Positions 44,419 through 55,000 of a stretch of 64,000 nt of DNA are shown in pieces. Under the pieces are notes generated by a model, which saw only the letters and a list, made by a program, of their open reading frames with translations, was not told where the DNA came from and made no database searches. The stretch is from Chitinophaga tropicalis. Its GTDB lineage: Bacteria > Bacteroidota > Bacteroidia > Chitinophagales > Chitinophagaceae. Position numbers and translations under genes: made by a program. The stretch's first letter is position 1. Each line of letters opens with the position of its first letter. The stretch is from assembly GCF_009758205.1 (NCBI RefSeq), contig NZ_WRXN01000008.1, positions 124,001-188,000 on the forward strand, read 5' to 3'.

Positions 44419-47400
44419 ATGGATGCAACAGATCTACTTCCAAACAAAATCCTTCGAAAATTTATCTGTCGGCCGCTAATGAATTCCGCGCTGCTTATCC
44501 TGTTATTTACATTATCTCAATCATCAGTCCGGGGGCAATCTGCCAATCTTGACCAGGGGGCCAATGAAAAAGCCACTACGCCCCTCACTCCTGTTGATTG
44601 GATCAATGGTAACCTGAATATGAATGTGGCGCACTTCCTCGAAGGATATTCCGTTCCTTACAGAGCTATTCTGAAGGACCTTGTAGTTAATCAGACCTAT
44701 ACACTTGTTATAGGTTTTGACATTAAAAACAGTGGTAAACATGCGCTGGATTATATCACGCATTTCCAGCGACTGGAACCACATACAGTATTCGGGCATG
44801 GTGCAGAAACCGTCAACCCGCTACTGAATATTACAGGCTTTCCGCCTTCATATTTCACGTCTACGGATGTTGAGCCAATACCTGCTCCGAGCAGTGCAGG
44901 ATCGCCGGTGGCAGGACAACCTACCACCAGCTTTAATGCGTTGTCAGCAGGTGAAAGGGTATTTACCGGGTATAACGCAGATCTGCTCAGTGTAACTTAT
45001 AGTTCAGAGGGCAACCTGGCTGCCGCTCAGTCTGAAACGGTTGTTCATGTTACCTTCAAGGCACTTAAAGAAACTGTGGTACTGGCGTGGGGCGGGCATA
45101 TTGCCAGTGTTGTTGACTGGGGGAAAGACCCTGTCACTCATGAATCACGTTCAGCCAGTGCTATCAGCGGTTCGCCTTACCATATGAGCCTTAAGAACTG
45201 GATCATTAATGGTAGCGTAGTGAGTATTGGTAACCAGGACAGGTCTCTTAAGACTGATGCAGTGTTCATTCCGCCAAAATGCGATGTGACCGGACCTGTT
45301 ACCGGATGTCTGGAAACCACCAAACTGGTATATACAGCTACAGTTGATGATGCTGATGGTCTTACCTATGCCTGGAGTATTATCGGTGCAAATACTGCCA
45401 ATGCGAAAATAGTAGATCCGACCCTGGGCACTATTGAAGTTGTACCCATAGGAACTACTTTTACTGCGGGTAGTTTCAATTTAAGACTGATTGTAACCAG
45501 GGAAGGACTGAAAGATACCTGTTATCTGAATAATCATACCAATCCTGGTGCTACTGTAAATATTTCGCAGGTTACAGTTAATGCCGGTGCTGATCAGAAT
45601 ATCACTCATCTTGATGTAGCTTCTTTGTCAGCATCTGCATCCGGTGGTACAGAACCATATACGTTCAGCTGGACACCTGTTACAGGGCTTGACAATCCGA
45701 ATATATTCAATCCGACCTTTACACCTCCGTCTACCGGAGTATTTGAGTTCATTGTAAAGGCTGTGGATGCAAATAACTGCCAGGATGTGGATACAGTGGT
45801 GATCACTGTTACTGAACATCCGAAGCCGCCATGCGGTATTACAGGACCTGATCCTGTTTGTCCCGGGTCTAAGAATGAATATACCGGGCCGCCGGCAGCA
45901 GAGGTGGGTTCTTACCTCTGGTCAGTGACCGGAGATGCCAGCGTTTCAGGAGATAATAATAAGGAAACGGTATGGATACAGGCAGATAATAAATGCGGCA
46001 GCTATCTTATAAAGCTGATCGTTTCTACTCCTGATGGTAAACGGAAAGATACCTGTTACAAGGAAGTAATTATCAAGGATACCATTAAACCTGTGCTTTC
46101 AGGAGATGTAACCGGCGCTACCGTTAAGTGTGCGAAAGATATACCGGCGCCACCGGTTATCACCGCATCAGACAATTGTACAGCAGAGCTTAACATTGAA
46201 AAGAGCGCTGTTACTTCTGACAGTACCTGTGTAAACAAGTTTAAGATCACACGTAAGTGGTGGGCTACTGATATCTGTGGTAATACTTCAGATACGCTGA
46301 CACAGGTGATCATTGTGAATGATGATGTGAAACCTGTCATTACAGCTGATTTCGATAAGGAAGTCAGTGTACAATGCCTGAAGGAGGTACCAGCTCTGCC
46401 TGAACCAACTGCCACTGACAACTGTAATGGCAGCATTACACCTGTTTATACTGCGGAGGGTTCCGGTACTGCCTGTGATTCTACTATCACACGCAAGTGG
46501 GTATTTGCTGATGCATGCGGTAACAGTGATTCTGTGACCCAGGTAATTAAGATCAAGGATGATATTAAGCCTGTGATCTCTGCTGATTTCGAAAAGGAAA
46601 TCAGTGTACAATGCCTGAAAGATGTACCAGAGCCTCCTCGTCCGACAGCTACTGACAACTGTGACGGCGACGTCGCGGCTGTATGTTCTGCTGAAGGGTC
46701 AGGTACTGCCTGTGATTCTACTATCACACGCAAGTGGGTATTTACTGATGCATGCGGTAACAGTGATTCTGTGACCCAGGTAATTCATATTAAGGACAAT
46801 ATAGCTCCTGTTCTTTCAGGTACTACAGAAGATGTGAATGTTAAATGTACTGCCGACATCCCGGCTGCAGCTGATATTAAAGCTACAGATAACTGTGGTG
46901 ACCCGAAAGTATATTATAAGCAGATAGTTTCTGACAGCACCTGTCCGAACGGGTACAACGTTGTACGTAAGTGGTGGGCTAAGGATGCCTGTGGCAATGT
47001 TTCAGATACACTTAAACAGGTGATCAAAGTTTATGATGATGAAAAACCAGTCATCACTGCCGACTTTGATAAACTGATCGAAGTATCATGTCTGAAAGAT
47101 GTGCCTGCTGCACCTAAGCCAACAGCTAAAGACAATTGTAATGGCGACATTACACCTGTTTATACTGTTAAGGGTTACGGTACTTTCTGTGATTCTACTA
47201 TTACACGTAAATGGGTATTCACTGATGCATGTGGCAACAGAGACTCTGTGAAACAGGTGATCAAGGTGAAGGATACTACTGCGCCGATAGTGACTTACAA
47301 ACCGGCTAACACTACCTTGCCATGCGCTTCTACTCCTGTATTCGGTACGCCGACATTCAGTGATAATTGTGGCGGCAGCCTGAAGGTGACCTATGTAGAT

Positions 47401-48525
47401 ACTAAGGATGAAACCAAGTGTCCGTTCACTTACACCCGCAGATGGACTGCGAAAGACGCATGTAATAACAGTGTATGGACTGAACAGACCATCTCTGTGG
47501 AATGTTGTTCAACAAGCTTCTGCACTTATACACAGGGCTTCTATGGCAACACCGGCGGTAAAGGATGTACACCTAACGGTACAACCCTGACCTCTAAACA
47601 GATGATGACTGCAGCTGTAGATGCACAGGATGGTGATTCCGTTATCTTCGGTCTGAAATCTACCGGCAAGTTCTTTACATTGTTCCTGAGTGACATTGCC
47701 AATGACAATATCTTCAAGATGTTGCCTGGTGGTGGTACTCCAGTAGCTTTGAAGGGATATGCAACATATAGTAAGACCAATACCTGGAGCAATGTTCCTG
47801 TTCTTACTACAGTGACCAACTATGGTAAGATCAATAATGTGCTCCTGGCTCAGACCATGGCATTGTTCTTCAATACGTACCTGTCACCAACGCTCAAGAC
47901 TATGCCGATAGAATGCGATACAGTGTATACTGTGAAGCTTGCCGCATGTGGCAGTAAACTTCCGGGCGGTACAGTAAGTAAATACGTTATCCCGGCCAGT
48001 GTTGTGAATTATCTCAGGTCAGTGGGCAAAGCAAATGTAGCTGGCTTGTTTGAACTGGCTAACCTGTACCTGGGTGGACAGACAGTTCCGGGAGTAGCTA
48101 TTGGCGATGTCAGCAAGGCTGCAGATGCTATCAATAATGCCTTTGATAAATGCGCATTCCTTGTTCGCTGGGCATGTTCATCCGGCATAACCAATCTGAA
48201 GGTTTCCGGCTTATCAGTTATTGCGGCTGATAGTAAGATAACTGATCCGTCTGTTGTGAATAAGCTTGAAGTGAACGTATTCCCGAACCCATACAGGGAT
48301 AAGCTCATATTCAGGTTCACTGCTCCGGAAACAGGACAGGTTAAACTGGAAACATATAATATGCTTGGTCAACAGGTTGGTCAGCTGAATTATGGAACGG
48401 TTAATAAGGGTACTACTCATACTATAATATATGACGTGCCGTCTGCTCAGCGTACTGCATTGCTGTACAGATTGAGTGTAGGCAAATACTTTACAACAGG
48501 TAAAGCAATCCCGGATAAGGAATAA
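44419..48525 (+). CDS. Giant secreted protein with four-cysteine Ig-like repeats and T9SS sorting tail (paralogue 1)
   Basis: 1368 residues. A signal region ends near residue 41 (SVRGQSANL). Residues about 42-290 form an N-terminal domain; about 300-490 are PKD/Ig-like modules, and about 555-1010 hold repeated modules of roughly 80 residues with the pattern C...DNC...C.ST..RKW..TDACGN. After a distinctive domain of about 230 residues (TQGFYGNTGGKGCTPNG to AFDKCAFLVRW), the C-terminus is a type A T9SS sorting domain (VFPNPYRDKLIFRF, TYNMLGQQVGQLNYG). It should be exported by signal peptide and T9SS and attached to or released from the cell surface, perhaps as an adhesin. It shares its leader and most domains with the next gene. 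Confidence 0.8.
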   Translation: MDATDLLPNKILRKFICRPLMNSALLILLFTLSQSSVRGQSANLDQGANEKATTPLTPVDWINGNLNMNVAHFLEGYSVPYRAILKDLVVNQTYTLVIGFDIKNSGKHALDYITHFQRLEPHTVFGHGAETVNPLLNITGFPPSYFTSTDVEPIPAPSSAGSPVAGQPTTSFNALSAGERVFTGYNADLLSVTYSSEGNLAAAQSETVVHVTFKALKETVVLAWGGHIASVVDWGKDPVTHESRSASAISGSPYHMSLKNWIINGSVVSIGNQDRSLKTDAVFIPPKCDVTGPVTGCLETTKLVYTATVDDADGLTYAWSIIGANTANAKIVDPTLGTIEVVPIGTTFTAGSFNLRLIVTREGLKDTCYLNNHTNPGATVNISQVTVNAGADQNITHLDVASLSASASGGTEPYTFSWTPVTGLDNPNIFNPTFTPPSTGVFEFIVKAVDANNCQDVDTVVITVTEHPKPPCGITGPDPVCPGSKNEYTGPPAAEVGSYLWSVTGDASVSGDNNKETVWIQADNKCGSYLIKLIVSTPDGKRKDTCYKEVIIKDTIKPVLSGDVTGATVKCAKDIPAPPVITASDNCTAELNIEKSAVTSDSTCVNKFKITRKWWATDICGNTSDTLTQVIIVNDDVKPVITADFDKEVSVQCLKEVPALPEPTATDNCNGSITPVYTAEGSGTACDSTITRKWVFADACGNSDSVTQVIKIKDDIKPVISADFEKEISVQCLKDVPEPPRPTATDNCDGDVAAVCSAEGSGTACDSTITRKWVFTDACGNSDSVTQVIHIKDNIAPVLSGTTEDVNVKCTADIPAAADIKATDNCGDPKVYYKQIVSDSTCPNGYNVVRKWWAKDACGNVSDTLKQVIKVYDDEKPVITADFDKLIEVSCLKDVPAAPKPTAKDNCNGDITPVYTVKGYGTFCDSTITRKWVFTDACGNRDSVKQVIKVKDTTAPIVTYKPANTTLPCASTPVFGTPTFSDNCGGSLKVTYVDTKDETKCPFTYTRRWTAKDACNNSVWTEQTISVECCSTSFCTYTQGFYGNTGGKGCTPNGTTLTSKQMMTAAVDAQDGDSVIFGLKSTGKFFTLFLSDIANDNIFKMLPGGGTPVALKGYATYSKTNTWSNVPVLTTVTNYGKINNVLLAQTMALFFNTYLSPTLKTMPIECDTVYTVKLAACGSKLPGGTVSKYVIPASVVNYLRSVGKANVAGLFELANLYLGGQTVPGVAIGDVSKAADAINNAFDKCAFLVRWACSSGITNLKVSGLSVIAADSKITDPSVVNKLEVNVFPNPYRDKLIFRFTAPETGQVKLETYNMLGQQVGQLNYGTVNKGTTHTIIYDVPSAQRTALLYRLSVGKYFTTGKAIPDKE

Positions 48526-49022
48526 ACAGAGGCTGGTTCCCAAGGTCAGTTTCAATCCTCATAAGGGTAATATATGGCTCGCTCAGGCGGGCCATATGTT
48601 TTTAGCGCAAGGTGCTTCATAAGGTATAAACTACGCTTTTTCAATCAATTGCATTAAAAATAACACCAAAATATTTTTGTGTTTAATAAAAAAAGTTTGA
48701 CATTTGGTTACAAATTCAGGACTCTCAATGAACGCCTATACCAAAATGTTCTGAGAGTGCGATACAACAAATCTTCACTATTTCTTTTTTAACTATCTCC
48801 TGTAAAATACCTCGATTGTCCCTATAGCGATGAGAGTGCAAAGTGTTTATGCGATTAAAAACACCTGCCGATGCGTGTCATTGTATGAACGTTGCGTCTT
48901 CTATGCCTTAGGTGCTTATTACAACTTCTTAGGATTTATTTATTTGTACGCCAAACAAATTACGCATTACATTCTGTACTGTGAGTGAGAGGCGCATTCA
49001 TCAACCAAAAGCTTTACCTATC
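48526..49022. other. Gene-free spacer between the two giant genes
   Basis: 497 bp. It starts with the terminator of the first giant gene; the right half shares upstream blocks with 44180-44418, including a leader directly before the second start. No small gene is seen. Confidence 0.6.
48572..48602 (+). terminator. Intrinsic terminator of the first giant gene
   Basis: An 11-bp stem (48572-48582 with 48587-48597, one T-G pair) with a TCAG loop and a GTTTTT tail, 46 bp after the stop. Confidence 0.75.
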
Positions 49023-52000
49023 ATGAATGCAACACATCTACTTAACAACAAAATCCTTCGAACGACGCGCAGTCAGGCTTTATTGAACTTTGTATCACTT
49101 ATTCTGTTATTCACATTATTTCAATTACCGGTATGGGGACAGTCTGCCAACATTGACCAGGGGGCCAATGACAAAGCCACTACTCCCCTCACGCCTGTTG
49201 ATTGGATTAACGGGAACCTGAATACGAATACAGCGCACTTTCTTGAAGGATATTCCGTTCCTTACAGGGCTGTATTGAAGAGCCTTGTCGTCAATCAGAC
49301 CTATACACTTGTTATAGGTTTTGACATTAAAAACAGTGGTAAACATGCGTTGGATTACCTGACGCATTATCAACGTCTACTACCACATACGCCATTCGGC
49401 CATGCCGCTGAAACCGTCAATCCGTTGCTGAATATTGCAGGGTTCCCTGTTTCTTATTTTACGACAACAGATACGGAGCCTATACCAGCGCCAGGTAGTA
49501 CGGGATCGCCGGTGGCAGGACAGCCTACCACCAGCTTTAATGCGTTGCCAGCAGGTGAAAGGGTATTTACCGGGTATAACGCAGATCTGCTCAGTGTAAC
49601 CTATAACAGCCAGGGAGACCTGAATGCTTCTCAATCTGAAGCGCTCATTTATGTTACTTTCAAAGCGCTCAAGGAAACTGTGGTACTGGCATGGGGCGGG
49701 CATATTGCCAGTATTGTTGACTGGGGAAAGGAACCTGGTACCGGTGAGCCCCGATCTGCCAGTGCTATCAGTGGCTCTCCTTACCATATGAGCCTTAAGA
49801 ACTGGATCATTAATGGTAGTGTAGTGAGTATTGGTAACCAGGACAGGTCTCTTAAGACGGATGCGGTGTTCATTCCGCCTCAATGTGAAGTTGCCGGTCC
49901 TGTTAATGGATGTGTGGAAACTACGAAGCTGGTATATACTTCTACGGTAGATGATCCTGTTGGCCTCACTTACTCATGGAGTATTATTGGCGCGAATACT
50001 GCCAATGCTAAAATAGTGAATGCCACGCTGGCAAATATTGAAGTTGTGCCTATAGGCGCCGCTTTTATAGCAGGCAGTTTCAACCTGAGATTAGTTGTGA
50101 CCAGGGAGGGGCTGAAAGATACGTGTTATCTGAACAGTCATATAAACCCCGGTGCTACTGTAAATATCTCGCAGGTTACCGTTAATGCCGGTGTTGATCA
50201 GAACATCACTCATCTGGATGTTGCTTCTTTGTCAGCATCTGCATCCGGTGGTACAGCTCCATATACATTCAGCTGGACACCGGTTACAGGGCTTAGTAAT
50301 CCGAATATATTCAATCCGACCTTTACGCCTCCGTCTACGGGGGTATTTCAGTTTATTGTAAAGGCTGTAGATGCAAATAACTGCCAGGATGTGGATACAG
50401 TGGTGGTCACTGTTACAGAACATCCAAAACCGCCATGCGGTATTACAGGGTCTGATCCTGTTTGTCCCGGATCTAAGAATGAATATGCAGGGCCACCTGC
50501 TGCCCAGGTAGGTTCTTATCTCTGGTCAGTGACCGGGGATGCCAGTGTTTCAGGAGATAATGATAAAGAAAAGGTATGGATACAGGCAGATAATAAATGC
50601 GGCAGCTATCTTATAAAGCTGATCGTTTCTACTCCTGATGGTAAACGGAAGGATACCTGTTATAAGCAGGTTGTTATCAAGGATACTATTAAGCCTATTC
50701 TTTCAGGAAATGTAGCTGGTGCTACAGTAGGCTGTGCGAAAGACATACCGGCACCGCCCAATATCACGGCTACAGATAACTGTACGGCAGAACTGAATAT
50801 AGAATCAAGCGCTGTCGTTTCTGATAGTACCTGTGTGAACAAGTATAAGATCACCCGTAAGTGGTGGGCTACTGATGTTTGCGGTAATACTTCTGAGGTG
50901 CTGATCCAGGTGATTACTGTGAATGATGATGTGAAGCCGGTTATTACGGCTGATTTCGATAAGTCAGTGAGTGTACAGTGTCTGCAGGATGTACCTGCTG
51001 TACCTGAACCGACTGCTTCTGACAATTGTAATGGTAATATTACGCCTGTGTATACAGAAGTCGGTGCTGGTACAGGTTGTGATTCTACTATCACCCGTAA
51101 GTGGGTATTTACGGATGCTTGTGGTAATAGTGACTCTGTAACCCAGGTCATTACTATCAAAGATGATGTGAAACCTGTGCTGAACGGTACCGCTCCGGAT
51201 GCGAATGTAACCTGTACTGCTGATGTACCGGTTGTGCCTGAAATTGGTGCTACTGATAATTGTGGTACGCCGAAAGTACATTACACCCAGGAAGTGACTG
51301 ACAGTACCTGTGTGAACAAGTACAAGATCACCCGTAAGTGGTGGGCTACTGATGTTTGCGGTAATACTTCCGATGTGCTTACTCAGGTGATTACCGTCAA
51401 CGATGATGTGAAGCCTGTTATTACGGCTGATTTCGATAAGTCAGTGAATGTACAGTGTCTCCAGGATGTACCTGCTGTACCTGAGCCGACGGCTACAGAC
51501 AATTGTAATGGTAACATTACGCCTGTGTATACAGAACTCGGTGCTGGTACTGGTTGTGATTCTACTATTACACGCAAGTGGGTATTTACGGATGCTTGTG
51601 GTAATAGTGACTCTGTAACCCAGGTGATCACAATCAAAGATGACGTGAAGCCTGTGCTGAACGGTACTGCTCCGGATGCAAATGTGACCTGTACTGCTGA
51701 TGTACCGGTTGTGCCTGAAATTGGCGCTACCGATAATTGTGGTACGCCGAAAGTACATTACAGCCAGGAAGTGACTGACAGTACCTGCGTGAACAAGTAC
51801 AAGATCACTCGTAAATGGTGGGCTACTGATGTTTGCGGTAATACTTCTGATGTACTGATCCAGGTGATTACCGTCAACGATGATGTGAAGCCTGTTATTA
51901 CGGCTGATTTTGATAAGGCAGTGAGTGTACAGTGTCTGCAGGATGTACCTGCGGCTCCTGAGCCGACGGCTACAGACAATTGTAATGGTAACATTACGCC

Positions 52001-55000
52001 TGTCTATACAGTGGTTGGTACTGGTACTGGTTGTGATTCTACTATTACCCGCAAGTGGGTATTTACCGATGCCTGTGGTAATAGTGACTCTGTGACCCAG
52101 GTAATTACTATCAAAGATGATGTGAAACCTGTGCTGAACGGTACCGCTCCGGATGCGAATGTAACCTGTACTGCTGATGTACCGGTTGTGCCTGAAATTG
52201 GTGCTACTGATAATTGTGGCATACCAACTGTACATTACACCCAGGAAGTGACCGATAGTACTTGTGTGAACAAGTATAAGATCACCCGTAAATGGTGGGC
52301 TACTGATGTTTGCGGTAATACTTCTGATGTACTGATCCAGGTGATTACTGTGAATGATGACGTGAAGCCGGTTATTACGGCTGATTTCGATAAGTCAGTG
52401 AATGTACAGTGTCTGCAGGATGTACCTGCGGCTCCTGAGCCGACGGCTACAGACAATTGTAATGGTAACATTACACCTGTCTATACAGAAGTTGGTGCTG
52501 GTACCGGTTGTGATTCTACTATTACACGCAAGTGGGTATTTACGGATGCTTGTGGTAATAGTGACTCTGTAACCCAGGTCATTACTATCAAAGATGATGT
52601 GAAACCTGTGCTGAACGGTACCGCTCCGGATGCGAATGTAACCTGTACTGCTGATGTACCGGTTGTGCCTGAAATTGGCGCTACTGATAATTGTGGCATA
52701 CCAACTGTACATTACACCCAGGAAGTGACTGACAGTACTTGCGTGAACAAGTACAAGATCACCCGTAAATGGTGGGCTACTGATGTTTGCGGTAATATTT
52801 CGGATGTACTGATCCAGGTGATTACTGTGCATGATGATGTGAAGCCGGTTATTACGGCTGATTTTGATAAGGCAGTCAATATTAAATGTCTGCAAGACAT
52901 TCCGACTGTACCTAACCCAACTGCTGCTGACAATTGTAATGGTAACATTACACCTGTCTATACAGAAGTTGGTGCTGGTACCGGTTGTGATTCTACTATT
53001 ACACGCAAGTGGGTATTTACTGATGCTTGTGGTAATAGTGACTCTGTAACCCAGGTGATCACAATCAAAGATGATGTGAAACCTGTGCTGAACGGTACTG
53101 CTCCGGATGCAAATGTAACCTGTACTGCTGATGTACCGGTTGTGCCTGAAATTGGCGCTACTGATAATTGTGGTACGCCGAAAGTACATTACACCCAGGA
53201 AGTAACTGACAGTACCTGCGTGAACAAGTACAAGATCACCCGTAAGTGGTGGGCTGCGGATGTTTGCGGTAATATTTCCGATGTGCTTACTCAGGTGATT
53301 ACCGTCAACGATGATGTGAAGCCGGTTATTACGGCTGATTTCGATAAGTCAGTGAGTATACAGTGTCTGCAGGATGTACCTGCGGCTCCTGAGCCGACGG
53401 CTACAGACAATTGTAATGGTAACATTACGCCTGTCTATACAGTGGTTGGTACTGGTACCGGTTGTGATTCTACTATTACCCGCAAGTGGGTATTTACGGA
53501 TGCTTGTGGTAATAGTGACTCTGTAACCCAGGTCATTACTATCAAAGACGACGTGAAGCCTGTGCTGAACGGTACCGCTCCGGATGCAAATGTGACCTGT
53601 ACTGCTGATGTACCGGTTGTGCCTGAAATTGGTGCTACTGATAATTGTGGTACGCCGAAAGTACATTACACCCAGGAAGTAACTGACAGTACCTGCGTGA
53701 ACAAGTACAAGATCACACGTAAGTGGTGGGCGACTGACATTTGCGGTAATACTTCCGATGTGCTTACTCAGGTGATTACCGTCAACGATGATGTGAAGCC
53801 TGTTATTACGGCTGATTTCGATAAGTCAGTGAGTGTACAGTGTCTGCAGGATGTACCTGCGGCTCCTGAGCCGATGGCTACAGACAATTGTAATGGTAAC
53901 ATTACGCCTGTCTATACAGTGGTTGGTACTGGTACTGGTTGTGATTCTACTATTACCCGCAAGTGGGTATTTACCGATGCCTGTGGTAATAGTGACTCTG
54001 TGACTCAGGTAATTACTATCAAAGATGATGTGAAGCCTGTGCTGAACGGTACCGCTCCGGATGCGAATGTAACCTGTACTGCTGATGTACCGGTTGTGCC
54101 TGAAATTGGCGCTACCGATAATTGTGGTACGCCTAAAGTGCATTACACCCAGGAAGTGACTGACAGTACCTGCGTGAACAAGTACAAGATCACACGTAAG
54201 TGGTGGGCTACGGATGTTTGCGGTAATATTTCTGATGTGCTGATCCAGGTGATTACTGTGAATGATGATGTGAAGCCGGTTATTACGGCTGATTTCGATA
54301 AGTCTGTGAATGTACAGTGTCTGCAGGATGTACCTGCGGCTCCTGAGCCGACGGCTACAGACAATTGTAATGGCAACATTACGCCTGTCTATACAGAAGT
54401 TGGTGCTGGTATCGGTTGTGATTCTACTATTACACGCAAGTGGGTATTCACTGATGCCTGTGGTAATAGTGATTCTGTTACTCAGATCATTACTATCAAA
54501 GATGATGTGAAACCTGTGCTGAATGGTACAGCTCCGGATGCGAATGTAACCTGTACTGCTGATGTACCGGTTGTGCCTGAAATTGGTGCTACCGATAATT
54601 GTGGTACGCCTAAAGTACATTACACCCAGGAAGTGACTGACAGCACCTGTGTGAACAAGTATAAGATCACCCGTAAATGGTGGGCTACGGACGTTTGCGG
54701 TAATACTTCCGATGTGCTTACTCAGGTGATTACCGTCAACGATGATGTGAAGCCTGTTATTACGGCTGATTTCGATAAGTCAGTGAGTGTACAGTGTCTG
54801 CAGGATGTACCTGCCGCTCCTGAGCCGACGGCTACAGACAATTGTAATGGTAATATTACGCCTGTGTATACAGAACTCGGTGCTGGTACCGGTTGTGATT
54901 CTACAATTACACGCAAGTGGGTATTTACGGATGCTTGTGGTAATAGTGACTCTGTAACCCAGGTCATTACTATAAAAGACGACGTGAAACCTGTGCTGAA

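Noticed and set aside
48981..49022. GTG start of the second giant gene
   Set aside because: The ATG at 49023 aligns with the start of the paralogue, and the upstream DNA is a shared non-coding leader.
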